This document shows positions 8,260 to 17,427 of a stretch of 64,000 bases of DNA, piece by piece (within the stretch, counting starts at the first letter, position 1; the number at the start of each line of letters is the position of its first letter). Source of the stretch: Arenibacter amylolyticus (GTDB lineage Bacteria > Bacteroidota > Bacteroidia > Flavobacteriales > Flavobacteriaceae); NCBI RefSeq assembly GCF_002150785.1, contig NZ_MTAZ01000014.1:62001-126000 (forward strand), read 5' to 3'. A program made the translations under genes and the position numbers. The notes under the pieces are model-generated. The model was given only the letters and a program-made list of their open reading frames with translations, had not been told where the DNA came from and did no database searches.

Positions 8260-8447
8260 TGGATTGCGTATGTAAAATAGAAAATGAACAAAACAGCTAA
8301 CTACCTTATTTCCAAGATTGGTAACCGCATCGTTTCGCCGACTCCAGTACACGTACATGATTTGCGTTAATAATTCTTTTTTCTCAACTAATCCGGGGAA
8401 TTCATTAAGAGTAGCTTTACTTCATTAATTAACGTAAAACCCCAATT

Positions 8448-10385
8448 ATGAGAAAGATTCTTTATTTATTTATGACAGCTACGGCAATTTTTGCCACAAG
8501 TTGTAGCAACGATGATGACGTTATCCCAGAGGATTTTAATGGTGATAACAAAGTATACCAATTAGAAGCCCGTTCTAATTCTTCTATCACCGGGACCGCA
8601 ACTGTAGTTGAAAACTCAGATGGTACCGCTACTATTAACCTAAAGCTTAATGGTACTACTTCTGGTAGCCACCCAGCACATATCCATGCTAATTCTGCTG
8701 CGGAAGGCGGAGATATTATTGTAGATCTAAATCCAGTAGATGGAGCTACAGGAGAAAGTTCTACCACAGTTTCTACCAGGAAGGATGGTAGTAACATAAC
8801 TTTTGCCCAGATTTTGGAACTAGACGCCTATATAAACGTGCATCAAAGCTCTAGCGATTTGGGTACACTTATCGCCCAAGGTGACATTGGTATTAACGAG
8901 CTTTCTGGTGAGTCCAAGGAATATGAAATAGACGGCGGGGATGATTCCGATATTGAAGGGACTGCTACCCTACGTAAGCGAGTCAGCGGAGCAGCTCTTT
9001 TAGAAATTAACCTGGAAGGTACTCCCGAAGGTGGTGAACATCCTGCGCATATTCACGTCAATTCTGCTGCTGAAGGTGGTGATATTGCTATCTCCCTTAG
9101 TTCCGTAAATGGTGACGATGGGAAAAGTTATACCCATATTGAAGCTTCAAATGATGGTACCGCGCTTACCTATGAGGATTTGTTGGAGTTTGACGGTTAT
9201 ATAAACGTTCATTTATCTGCCGAAGAACTTGGGGTGATTGTAGCTCAAGGTGATATAGGTGTTAACGAGCTTTCTGGTGAATCCAAGGAATACGATCTTA
9301 ATAGCGTGGCATCACCTTCTATTAAAGGATCTGCCACCTTCTATAAGCGTGTTAGTGGTGCTACCCTTTTAGAGATTGAATTGGAAGGTACTCCTAATGC
9401 TGGTGAGCATCCTGCACATATCCATGTCAATACAGCCGCAGAAAGTGGCGATATTGCTATCTCCCTTAATTCCGTAAATGGTACAAACGGGAAAAGTTAT
9501 ACCCATATTGAAGCCTCAGATGACGGTACCGCGCTTACCTATGAGGACTTGTTGGAATTTGACGGCTATATTAACGTACACTTATCGGCCGAAGAACTTG
9601 GGGTGATTGTAGCTCAAGGTGATATAGGAACTAATGCACTAACCGGAGAATCTAAGGAATATGCTCTTAACAGCGTAGCCCTTCCCTCTATTAATGGTAC
9701 CGCTACTTTTCACCAACGCGTAAGCGGGGCTGCCCTTTTGGAGATCGCATTAGAAGGAACTCCCATAGAAGGGGTGCACCCTGCCCATATCCATGCCAAT
9801 ACGGCCGCCGAAGGTGGTGATATTGCCATCTCCCTAGCCTCTGTAATTGGAGAAACTGGGAAAAGCTGGACTCATATAGAGGCTTCCGATGACGGTACGG
9901 CCCTTACCTATGAAGAGTTGTTGGAGTACGACGGGTATATAAACGTACACTTATCGGCCGAAGAACTTGGGGTGATTGTAGCTCAAGGTGATATTGGTGC
10001 AAATGCTCTTACTGGGAATAAAAAATCCTACGACTTGGCAAGCGTAAGCAATACTGCTATTTCTGGGACCGCTACCTTTTATGAAAGGGTTAATAAGGAA
10101 ACCTTGGTTACCTTGGAGTTAACTGGTACCACTACTGGTGCAGTTCACCCGGCGCATATCCATATGGGAAGTGTTGCCGATGCTCCAGGAGCAATTATGG
10201 TTACCTTAAACTCTGTTGTAGGAGAAACAGGAGTGAGCCATACAAATGTAACCCAACTTAATGGAGGTGATGCTTTGGATTACGAAGCAATGTTAGCCAT
10301 AGATGGGTATATAAATGTGCACTTAAGTACCGACGATCTGGGAACTATAATAGCCCAAGGAAATGTGGGTGTAAATGTAGAATAA
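8448..10385 (+). CDS. lipoprotein with five tandem CHRD domains
   Basis: This 645-residue protein begins with a lipoprotein signal (LFMTATAIFATSCSNDDD, Cys about 19) and is followed almost entirely by five CHRD (chordin-type) repeats of about 123 residues. Each carries HPAHIH and (E/A)xDGYINVH, then LGxxxAQGDIG, as landmarks; the first repeat has LDAYINVH and the last ends GNVG. CHRD domains are beta-rich and extracellular; their molecular role in bacteria is not established. Repeats 2-4 are nearly identical, also at the DNA level, with an exact 369-base period. The protein is probably surface-exposed. A 32-base palindromic terminator lies just after the stop. Confidence 0.9.
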   Translation: MRKILYLFMTATAIFATSCSNDDDVIPEDFNGDNKVYQLEARSNSSITGTATVVENSDGTATINLKLNGTTSGSHPAHIHANSAAEGGDIIVDLNPVDGATGESSTTVSTRKDGSNITFAQILELDAYINVHQSSSDLGTLIAQGDIGINELSGESKEYEIDGGDDSDIEGTATLRKRVSGAALLEINLEGTPEGGEHPAHIHVNSAAEGGDIAISLSSVNGDDGKSYTHIEASNDGTALTYEDLLEFDGYINVHLSAEELGVIVAQGDIGVNELSGESKEYDLNSVASPSIKGSATFYKRVSGATLLEIELEGTPNAGEHPAHIHVNTAAESGDIAISLNSVNGTNGKSYTHIEASDDGTALTYEDLLEFDGYINVHLSAEELGVIVAQGDIGTNALTGESKEYALNSVALPSINGTATFHQRVSGAALLEIALEGTPIEGVHPAHIHANTAAEGGDIAISLASVIGETGKSWTHIEASDDGTALTYEELLEYDGYINVHLSAEELGVIVAQGDIGANALTGNKKSYDLASVSNTAISGTATFYERVNKETLVTLELTGTTTGAVHPAHIHMGSVADAPGAIMVTLNSVVGETGVSHTNVTQLNGGDALDYEAMLAIDGYINVHLSTDDLGTIIAQGNVGVNVE

Positions 10386-10408
10386 GTCCCCTCCCTCCCA
10401 TTAATTAA

Positions 10409-10448
10409 TGAGCCTTGAATCCAGCTGGATTCAAGGCTCACTTTTTTT
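10409..10448. terminator. bidirectional terminator, 32-base perfect palindrome
   Basis: TGAGCCTTGAATCCAG is followed directly by its exact reverse complement and then CTTTTTTTAT. It lies between the CHRD gene (plus) and the converging small minus-strand gene. The T-run on the plus strand mainly serves the CHRD gene. Confidence 0.85.
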
Positions 10449-10501
10449 ATAACTAATCAATACTCGTTACTATGAAGAACTTGGTTATCCCTGTACCCCT
10501 C

Positions 10502-10840
10502 TTAATACCTTAATTGCTTGGTGTAATCGTCAAACAGTTTTTTAAGCTCCATAAAAGAATAGATCTGTTCCTTTGTTTTATGAATTTGTTGAATTTTTAA
10601 TGCTTTTTTCTTTTGCAAATTAGCCAATAACTCAGCATTCCCTTTTTTTAAATTACTCAAACTGGTTCTTATAGTCTCCAGTTTAGTAAATAGGCTATAC
10701 GTATTTGGTTCATATATATAAGAGGAAAACTGCCTTTCCATTTCCTGTAAGGCCTTATAGTTCTTTTCCAGTTTTTTAATACAGTAGTTTTTTGTGTATC
10801 TAGTGGATAGGTTTATGTAGGTAGCCTGCGTCGTTTTCAT
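10502..10840 (-). CDS. small basic coiled-coil-like protein of unknown function
   Basis: The frame is open from 10891, but the first 17 residues (MVYPYEYESC...) are unlike the rest. The ATG at 10840, giving MKTTQATYINLSTRYTKNY, is a more natural start (112 residues). The protein is Lys/Gln/Leu-rich (KKLEKNYKALQEMERQ, LANLQKKKALKIQQIHKTKEQ), predicting helical or coiled-coil structure, with no signal peptide and no motif I recognise. It stands alone, converging on the CHRD gene. It may be a DNA- or RNA-associated helical protein, but this is only composition. Confidence 0.55.
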   Translation of the reverse strand: MKTTQATYINLSTRYTKNYCIKKLEKNYKALQEMERQFSSYIYEPNTYSLFTKLETIRTSLSNLKKGNAELLANLQKKKALKIQQIHKTKEQIYSFMELKKLFDDYTKQLRY

Positions 10841-10891
10841 AGGGAAGAATATTGAAGTTAAACATGATTCATATTCATAAGGATAAACCAT

Positions 10892-11183
10892 TACAAATGC
10901 TATATAATATACGATAAAAATTTCATTACCATGAGTTCACACCGCCTTTTAACATTCATTTTGAAAATTCACAATTACAAACATTGTCACCATTAACCCC
11001 CTAAAAATTAACCATTCAATTCTAAAAACCGTGATTTTTGTCACTCACCCCCTATTTTTTATCCCATTTTGGTATTTAATATGATTTTTAAGAATTGAGG
11101 CAATTACACAAAATCCCATGTTTTTGGTACCCTCTTCCCTTGCTATGCTTAGTGGGCATAGAGAGAATTTTGGTTAAATAAAT
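10892..11183. other. intergenic stretch, nothing recognised
   Basis: This AT-rich region contains the promoter of the small gene at 10840 and precedes the terminator of the lipoprotein gene at 11234. I see no ORF and no strong hairpin here. Confidence 0.4.
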
Positions 11184-11210
11184 AAAAAAACCCGAGGCAA
11201 TGCTCGGGTT
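11184..11210 (-). terminator. rho-independent terminator of the lipoprotein gene at 11234
   Basis: On the minus strand AACCCGAG-CATTGC-CTCGGGTT runs straight into TTTTT. It lies 24 bases after the stop of the gene at 11234-12016. Confidence 0.85.
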
Positions 11211-11233
11211 ATAAATTCGCTTACATTTTGAAT

Positions 11234-12016
11234 TTACCAGCTTACATCCTTGGTATCTCCATTGGGGAAAATAATGGTGCCTGCTTGGTCACATTCTCCC
11301 GTTCCAAAGTCTAAAGAAGCTTTCAATCCGTGTACCTCCAAGGCAACTACACCACTTATAATGTAGGGGCAGTGCAATTTCCCTCCTAACGGGGAAGTAA
11401 CCTCAAATTGATAAGTAATGTCTTTATGCATAATGTCCCATGCTCCCACACAGGTAAAATCTGGCTCCTCTGTGTTAAAATTATCCATATGCCAGGTAAA
11501 TATCTTACTTCCTTTATGTGTAGTAACCACTTCGTCTTGGTCTACAAAGGCCATATCGGTATCTATAGTGATAGTAGGTTTTCTAGGTTCAGAAAAATCA
11601 AATACCATACTTTTGGTACCTTCCAATACATAATTATTATAGGTAAAGGCCTTAAAGCTAATGGCGAAACGCCCCGTAGTTCCTTCCTCATCACCTTCCA
11701 TGGCGGTGAGTATTATACTGCCATTAAGGGTCTTGCCGTCAATAACACATTGATCGTAGACTACAGAAATGTTGTTTTCGGTAAAAGTAATACTAACACA
11801 TTCGGAACTGGTTTTATTAGTAGACCCAGATTTGTTGTTAATCAATAGTTGGGCAAGCATTTCATCTAACCCTTCGGTAGTTTCATTTACTTTCATTTGA
11901 GCCTGTACCTCCTGGGAAGATAGACTTTCATTATTTGGGTCGTTCATAGCATCTTTGCTACAACCAATAAATAAGAGTATCCCTAATCCCAGAAGTAAAC
12001 TAGAATATTTTTTCAT
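11234..12016 (-). CDS. lipoprotein of unknown function
   Basis: This 260-residue protein has the signal MKKYSSLLLGLGILLFIGC, with the lipobox Cys at 19, followed by an acidic Asn/Ser/Glu-rich linker to about residue 70. The remainder alternates short beta-strand-like segments (SIILTAMEGDEEGTTGRFAI, KSMVFDFSEPRKPTITIDTD) and ends in a region with paired Cys (FTCVGAWD, LHCPYIISG, GECDQAG). It suggests a beta-sandwich or barrel on the cell surface. No family is recognised. The gene stands alone and has its own terminator. Confidence 0.75.
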   Translation of the reverse strand: MKKYSSLLLGLGILLFIGCSKDAMNDPNNESLSSQEVQAQMKVNETTEGLDEMLAQLLINNKSGSTNKTSSECVSITFTENNISVVYDQCVIDGKTLNGSIILTAMEGDEEGTTGRFAISFKAFTYNNYVLEGTKSMVFDFSEPRKPTITIDTDMAFVDQDEVVTTHKGSKIFTWHMDNFNTEEPDFTCVGAWDIMHKDITYQFEVTSPLGGKLHCPYIISGVVALEVHGLKASLDFGTGECDQAGTIIFPNGDTKDVSW

Positions 12017-12265
12017 TGCTTTTTGGTTTTATACTTCTTTAAACGTGTGAAAATAAAATGAATTATAAATCTTCTGTCAAAAACTAAAGATATTCGACCT
12101 AATGCGTTATTTTGTCCGATTATACCTGCAAAACAATTCGCTATACTTGGTTCTTTTGTAGGCATCCCTGGTACAAATAGAGTAATTCCTACTTGGGTTT
12201 ACGGAGTGCCAGTTATCCCCTAGCCTACGCTCCATTTATTCAATAAAAGTGACGGGCTATAAATG

Positions 12266-13354
12266 TTAGTCGAGTTGAATTTCAAAATTATTATAAGCCT
12301 CTTTACTATATGACAGCTTTTGGGTGCTGGGCGACAGGGCAAAATGCGGAGAAAAGGTGCGCATAATCACTGTTTTTCCATCGGGCAAAAATTCCATAAT
12401 TCGCAGCCATCCATCTCCGCCGTTCCCATGCCATCCTCCGCCCATCGCTTGGGCATTAAAGGTAATCTGATTCACCTTTTTTCCAGCTGCATTCCTATCC
12501 AACCTGTAGGCGGTATGAGCCTTAAAATCATCCACCGCTCCAATATGTCCAGAAAAAACCATTTGCACATTCTTGGAAGGTGCTACCAATTTTTTCCAAA
12601 TAGCTTTTCCATAATTTCCATCCTGTATAGGATAGTTTTCTTTTTCTATATGTTGGTGTTCTGCATTTAAATAGGAATGGGTTAATACCACTGCAGTATG
12701 CTCTTGAAAGCGATCTTGTGCAAGCACTTCCTTAGCCCATCCCAAGATGGTATCACGAGGGGCAAATTCTAAGTTCAAAAACAAAAATTTACGATTGTGT
12801 GGAGAAACAAACTCGTAGGCAGCATTCTCCACGGAAGGCATTTCATCCTTGTTTTTGCCAACCACCCTTAGGGCTTTCTCATTTAATAAATTTCTATGGG
12901 CTGGGAAATATTTGTTATAGTTAGTATTTCTATTTTCCACATTTTTATATCCGTAATCGTGATTTCCAGCAGCTAAAATATAAGGAACTCTCCCATCTAG
13001 GTTTTCAAAGGCTCGGGATATCGCCCGCCATTGGTCCCTACTTGGAAGGTTCCCATTTTTTCCATCGGGAACCAGTAATTCATTTTGCTCTACAAGGTCG
13101 CCCGTACACAAGACCATTTTAATATTTAGTTCATCAATATTTTCACTTATCCACCCAGTCATGCTCTCCAAAATTCCATGGTTTCTTTTAAATTTCACAT
13201 ACGTTTGGGTATCTGGAAGTAAAATAATGGACCAGGAGTCTGGATGTGACAATTTTGGAGGAGCGTAGGATTCTTGCCCTAGGGCAGATTGAAAAACAAA
13301 GAGTATTGCCAAAAACAGCAGGGAACCGGAGTGAATTAACTTCATTATTTTCAT
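12266..13354 (-). CDS. secreted metallophosphoesterase
   Basis: This 362-residue protein has an N-terminal signal peptide (LIHSGSLLFLAILFVFQSALGQ) and the calcineurin-like metallophosphoesterase motifs in order: LLPDTQTY (D-x-Q), CTGDLVEQN (GD-x-x-x-x-N), AAGNHDYGY (GNHD), VVLTHSYLNAEHQH (His) and FSGHIGAVD (GH). These coordinate the two metals. Its substrate is unknown; related secreted enzymes hydrolyse phosphomonoesters or diesters. A second ATG three codons later (MKLIHS) is an equally possible start. It stands alone on the minus strand. Confidence 0.88.
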   Translation of the reverse strand: MKIMKLIHSGSLLFLAILFVFQSALGQESYAPPKLSHPDSWSIILLPDTQTYVKFKRNHGILESMTGWISENIDELNIKMVLCTGDLVEQNELLVPDGKNGNLPSRDQWRAISRAFENLDGRVPYILAAGNHDYGYKNVENRNTNYNKYFPAHRNLLNEKALRVVGKNKDEMPSVENAAYEFVSPHNRKFLFLNLEFAPRDTILGWAKEVLAQDRFQEHTAVVLTHSYLNAEHQHIEKENYPIQDGNYGKAIWKKLVAPSKNVQMVFSGHIGAVDDFKAHTAYRLDRNAAGKKVNQITFNAQAMGGGWHGNGGDGWLRIMEFLPDGKTVIMRTFSPHFALSPSTQKLSYSKEAYNNFEIQLD

Positions 13355-13561
13355 CGATTAAGTGAGGATTATTATAAAAGTATCTAAACATACAATTTTT
13401 TGCAATTACAACATTCCTAACACAGCGGAAGCTTGTTCCCAACCAACCCTTTGTAAATGATAATGGGGTAGCAACTCCTATAAATTAAATCCCCTCTTTT
13501 ATTAGGGCTATAAGCTTATATAATTTATATTTTTGTCCACTTGTCCATTTCTAAACTTTAT

Positions 13562-15688
13562 ATGATGTCTATTACCCCATCCAAGGACGTTTTGCATTCC
13601 CATTTAAAAAAATATTTTGGTTTCGACCATTTTAGAAGCCAGCAAGAAGCCATAATAACCACTCTTTTGGAAAAGCGTGATTGCTTGGTGATTATGCCCA
13701 CAGGTGGGGGTAAATCCATCTGTTTCCAATTGCCTTCCTTGTTATTTGAAGGTGCTACTTTAGTAATTTCACCTTTAATAGCACTTATGAAAGACCAGGT
13801 AGATGGATTGCGTGCCAATGGTATTCCTGCCGCCTTTTTCAATAGTAGCCAATCTGCCGAAGAGCAGCAGAAAATTTTAGATCAGGTAGCTAAAAAAGAA
13901 TTGAAATTGCTGTATGTGGCTCCAGAAAGTTTAGCCGGACTCTCCCCTGTTCTTAATCAGTCCTATATCAGTGCCATTGCAGTAGATGAAGCACACTGTA
14001 TTTCTTCTTGGGGACACGATTTTAGACCGTCTTACCAACAGTTGGGTTTTTTAAAGAAGAGCTTGCCAGAAACCCCGATTATAGCGCTGACTGCTACGGC
14101 AGACAAGGCAACTCGACAAGATATTTTGGAACAACTTAGTATTCCAGAGGCCCAACAATTCCTTTCTTCCTTCGACCGAAAAAATATATCCCTAGAGGTA
14201 CGGGCAGCACACGATAGGGTGTCTAATATATTGCGTTTTATACAAAGGCGTCCTAACCAATCTGGGATTATCTATTGTTTAAGCAGAAAATCGACAGAAA
14301 ACTTAGTTGCTAAATTGAAGAATAGTGGCATAAAGGCCAGTGCTTATCACGCGGGACTCGATTTTGATAGTAGAAACAAGGTGCAGGAAGACTTTATTTT
14401 TGATAAGGTACAGGTGGTATGTGCTACCATAGCCTTTGGGATGGGAATAGACAAATCTAATGTGAGATGGGTAATACACTATAATATGCCTAAAAATATT
14501 GAAGGCTATTACCAGGAAATTGGTAGGTCTGGGAGGGACGGATTACCGGCGCACGCCCTACTTTTCCATAGCTATGCCGACGTGATACAGCTTCGAAAAT
14601 TTGCCGAAGGGGCCAGCAATGAAGAGGTTCAGATAGCGAAGTTAGAACGAATGAAACAGTTTTCGGAAGCACCTACCTGTAGAAGAAAAATTTTGCTAAG
14701 CTACTTTGGTGAATTTTTACAAGAAGATTGTGGCAATTGTGATGTCTGTGAAAATCCACCTCAGTTCTTTGACGGTACTATTCTGGGCCAAAAAATATTA
14801 TCTACCATTGCACGCTTAAAACAATCAGAGCCTACGGGTACTATCATTGACGTATTGCGGGGAGCACAAAATGCAGCCATCTTGGACAAGAATTATCATC
14901 TACTAAGCACTTTTGGAATTGGTAAGGATATTTCATGGAATCATTGGCAGCATTATATTATTCAAGTGATTAATCAGGGATTTGCCGAAATAGCCTTTCA
15001 TCAAAACAATGCGCTGCGACTAACTTCTTTCTCCAAGCCAATATTATTTGGTAAGGCTAAATTACAACTTAGCAAACCCATGGAGAAAGAAGCTAGAACA
15101 GTAATTGATAGAACCAAAAAAGCTAAACCAATTGGGGAGAACTCCTTGTTTGAGCGTTTGCGAAAATTGAGGTTTCAAATTTCCTTGGAGGAAAATATTC
15201 CAGCCTACCTGGTATTTAACGATGCTACTTTAAAGGAAATGGAGGCAGAACGCCCTAGCTCGGAAGAAGAGTTTAAACAGATTAATGGGGTGGGCCAACG
15301 AAAACTGGAAGTGTATGGGGATCTCTTTCTTCAGGAAATAAGGGATTTCCAAGCTGAGAAGACCAAAAAGAAGCAGCGTAAATCCAATACCGTGAACGAG
15401 ACTTTTGAGTTGTATAAACAAGGGAAAAGTATCGCAGAAATTTCAAAAATCAGAAAATTGAAGTCGACCACTATATTTTCTCACCTTGCAAAATTATATA
15501 CCGATGGGAAGGAGGTAGACATCTACCAGTTTGTGGATAAGGAGGAAGTAAAAAAAGTGGCCAAGGCAAAAAAAGATTTGGAAAGTCCGGATGCCTTAAA
15601 GCCTTATTATGAATATTTTGAGGAGAAAATGGAGTATTCCACCATCCGATTGGCTCTAAGCGTAATAGAGAAGGAAAAGTTAGGATAA
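13562..15688 (+). CDS. recQ: ATP-dependent DNA helicase RecQ
   Basis: This RecQ-family 3'-5' DNA helicase is involved in recombination and repair of stalled forks. It has Walker A MPTGGGKS, DEAH with the aromatic-rich loop (VDEAHCISSWGHDFRPSY), ALTATAD, the motif VI region YQEIGRSGRDG, zinc-binding Cys in the RQC domain (CRRKILLSYFGE...CGNCDVC), an HRDC domain (YLVFNDATLKEMEAERP) and a C-terminal HTH_40-like region (ETFELYKQGKSIAEISKIR). An upstream in-frame TTG at 13541 would add 7 residues; the ATG at 13562 was chosen (708 residues). The size and domain order are normal for Bacteroidota RecQ. Confidence 0.93.
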   Translation: MMSITPSKDVLHSHLKKYFGFDHFRSQQEAIITTLLEKRDCLVIMPTGGGKSICFQLPSLLFEGATLVISPLIALMKDQVDGLRANGIPAAFFNSSQSAEEQQKILDQVAKKELKLLYVAPESLAGLSPVLNQSYISAIAVDEAHCISSWGHDFRPSYQQLGFLKKSLPETPIIALTATADKATRQDILEQLSIPEAQQFLSSFDRKNISLEVRAAHDRVSNILRFIQRRPNQSGIIYCLSRKSTENLVAKLKNSGIKASAYHAGLDFDSRNKVQEDFIFDKVQVVCATIAFGMGIDKSNVRWVIHYNMPKNIEGYYQEIGRSGRDGLPAHALLFHSYADVIQLRKFAEGASNEEVQIAKLERMKQFSEAPTCRRKILLSYFGEFLQEDCGNCDVCENPPQFFDGTILGQKILSTIARLKQSEPTGTIIDVLRGAQNAAILDKNYHLLSTFGIGKDISWNHWQHYIIQVINQGFAEIAFHQNNALRLTSFSKPILFGKAKLQLSKPMEKEARTVIDRTKKAKPIGENSLFERLRKLRFQISLEENIPAYLVFNDATLKEMEAERPSSEEEFKQINGVGQRKLEVYGDLFLQEIRDFQAEKTKKKQRKSNTVNETFELYKQGKSIAEISKIRKLKSTTIFSHLAKLYTDGKEVDIYQFVDKEEVKKVAKAKKDLESPDALKPYYEYFEEKMEYSTIRLALSVIEKEKLG

Positions 15689-15698
15689 TGGCCACAAT

Positions 15699-15768
15699 GA
15701 ACTCCCCTGATTAAGGTGATTACAATTAGCAATTAACAGAAATCGGTCAACGCTAATCAGGGAAGTTC
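15699..15768. repeat. imperfect inverted repeat behind recQ
   Basis: GAACTCCCCTGATTA (15699-15713) pairs with TAATCAGGGAAGTTC (15754-15768) apart from one bulged base, around a 40-base loop. It lies between the convergent recQ and mocA-like genes and could form a large stem in RNA. No T-run follows, so a terminator is uncertain. Confidence 0.55.
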
Positions 15769-15799
15769 ATACACAATACTAACTACTTAATACGTTGTA

Positions 15800-16408
15800 C
15801 TATATACTCTTTCCCCCCATCCTTAGATATTCCTCATAGGTGTCCACATCGGCAGTCTTCCCCTTGGGGTCTAGGCTTAGGAGTTTGTTTTTATTAAGTC
15901 TAATAATGTCCTTTGCCCCATGTTCGGAATTTAATTGTTGTAGTTCTAGAAAATGTGAGGCTCCAAAAATGGCAGGAACGCCATTTCCCTGTTTGTATTT
16001 GGTAGCTATTATACTAAAGTCCGAATAATAAAATTCGGTAATCATTTGGTTTAGATAGGACGCATCAATCAATGGTTGGTCTGCTAACATCACTAAAACT
16101 CCATCATAATCCTCCGATTGTGTCAAAATAGCTTTGGTGGCATGCGATATGGAACTGCCCAATCCAGATTCCCAGTCCTTATTATAAATAAGGTCTTTTT
16201 CCTTTAGTCCGATGCTTTTTTTAATGACATCGGCATACGCGCCCAACACTACAAACACCTCGCATGCATCGGAAGCTTTGGCATTTTTAATGGCGTTTCC
16301 TATTAAGGTAGTCGTCCCCCAAGGCAAGAGCTGTTTTGTCCTTCCCATACGGGAGGATGCCCCGGCAGCCATAATCATTATAGCAATTTTGGATTTATCC
16401 TGTTCCAT
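15800..16408 (-). CDS. mocA: MocA-like molybdenum cofactor cytidylyltransferase
   Basis: This 202-residue NTP-transferase has the signature AAGASSRMGRTKQLLPWG (nucleotide binding), VMLADQPLI (metal-binding Asp) and GNGVPAIFG. In the MocA branch the enzyme turns Mo-molybdopterin plus CTP into the cytosine dinucleotide form, which xanthine-oxidase-family enzymes use. That fits the IorA/IorB-type hydroxylase in this cluster. It is the last gene of the minus-strand cluster, and its start shares one base with the end of xdhC (ATG/stop overlap), so translation is probably coupled. Confidence 0.85.
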   Translation of the reverse strand: MEQDKSKIAIMIMAAGASSRMGRTKQLLPWGTTTLIGNAIKNAKASDACEVFVVLGAYADVIKKSIGLKEKDLIYNKDWESGLGSSISHATKAILTQSEDYDGVLVMLADQPLIDASYLNQMITEFYYSDFSIIATKYKQGNGVPAIFGASHFLELQQLNSEHGAKDIIRLNKNKLLSLDPKGKTADVDTYEEYLRMGGKSI

Positions 16409-17427
16409 TAGTCGTGAATCCCTGTTTTTTTATCCTTTAAAGGAATCGGATCTTGTTTTCTTTTCACCGACAATATTTCGGCGATTATAGCAACTGCTAT
16501 TTCTTGGGGTGTTTCTGCCCCTAAATTGAGTCCGGCCGGACCGTGGATACTATCCAAAAACTCAAAAGAAAGTTCGGGACTGCGCTCCAATAATTCGTTA
16601 AAAAGCTTCTCCCTACGGCTATGTGGTCCTAAAAGGCCAAGATATATGGGCTGTGTCTCTTTTAAGACCATAAGATAGTTTAGGTCCTTGGAGTAGCTAT
16701 GGTTCATTAAAACAATTGCGGTGCGGTCATCAATACTATGGATGGGAAATTGTTCGGGGACTATTCCTAAAAATTCATGAGCACCCTTAAAATCAAGAAT
16801 ATTCTTTTCTTCAGCGGGAGGAGCAATTATAGTGACTTCCCAACCAATTTGAGAGGCCAAGGCATTTAGCTGCACGGCATCGTGCTCTGCACCAATAATA
16901 AAAAGCTTAAAACAGGGTTCCATTTCCTGTTTAAATAATTCCAATCCCTCCCCTGGTTCAAAATTAGGATGCATTGGCAGCACCGTATCCCCAAAATCTA
17001 TCGTAGAGCCAAACTGCTTATTGGAAGCTTCCTTCTTCTCAAAATAGGAGGTTACCTTAATTCCTCGACGTTGTTTTAGGATTCCTGTAAAGGCTTCTAA
17101 ATATTTTAGGTCAGGGCGAAAAGGTTCCAATAAAATATAAAGAACCCCTTCACATCCCAGTCGATATCGGCCATCATACGTCATAATTTTGGCCGTATGA
17201 TCGTTAAACACCGATTGTGCCTGTCTTACCACCTCCTTTTCTACACACCCACCACTAACAGCCCCTACCATATGGCCATCTTGTAGAATTAACATTCTAA
17301 CCCCTGGTCTGCGGTAAGAAGAACCGTCTAAGGCCACTACCGTTGCCAATACGCACTCTTGCCCCTTTAAAGTGGCTTGCTGATACTCCTTAATAATATT
17401 TTTGAGTTCGTGTGTCATAATCACCAA
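16408..17427 (-). CDS. xdhC: XdhC/CoxI-family molybdenum insertion chaperone
   Basis: This 339-residue protein has the XdhC N-terminal domain (ECVLATVVALDGSSYRRPGVRM, VSGGCVEKEV with the conserved Cys) and a C-terminal Rossmann domain (LFIIGAEHDAVQLNALASQIGWEVTII). XdhC-type chaperones bind and sulfurate the cofactor and insert it into xanthine-oxidase-family enzymes; here the client is presumably IorB. The start overlaps the end of moeA by 7 bases, and the end overlaps the start of mocA by one base, so these three are one translational block. Confidence 0.88.
   Translation of the reverse strand: MVIMTHELKNIIKEYQQATLKGQECVLATVVALDGSSYRRPGVRMLILQDGHMVGAVSGGCVEKEVVRQAQSVFNDHTAKIMTYDGRYRLGCEGVLYILLEPFRPDLKYLEAFTGILKQRRGIKVTSYFEKKEASNKQFGSTIDFGDTVLPMHPNFEPGEGLELFKQEMEPCFKLFIIGAEHDAVQLNALASQIGWEVTIIAPPAEEKNILDFKGAHEFLGIVPEQFPIHSIDDRTAIVLMNHSYSKDLNYLMVLKETQPIYLGLLGPHSRREKLFNELLERSPELSFEFLDSIHGPAGLNLGAETPQEIAVAIIAEILSVKRKQDPIPLKDKKTGIHD

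Larger units (their letters stand above)
7532..8447. other. 0.9-kb non-coding block with hairpins and repeats
   Basis: No protein-like ORF of useful length was found in 916 bases. From about 7850 to 8345 the sequence is packed with inverted repeats, GC-rich CGGCG/CGCCG segments and a near-perfect 29-base direct repeat, annotated separately. The first 300 bases (7532-7850) show no clear structure. No integrase or transposase lies in the window, so the block could be a relic of a mobile or cassette-like element, but this is inference. Confidence 0.6.

Noticed and set aside
7850-8350. CRISPR array
   Set aside because: The repeats are only two near-identical 29-mers with one spacing, plus unlike hairpins; no regular repeat-spacer pattern and no cas genes.
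7850-8350. integron cassette array with attC sites
   Set aside because: Hairpins and GC-rich flanks are suggestive, but no integrase, no consistent attC core motifs and no cassette genes were identified, so it is left as an open question.
11408-11848. 146-codon plus-strand frame
   Set aside because: It is the antisense of the lipoprotein gene at 11234-12016, which has a signal peptide and its own terminator.
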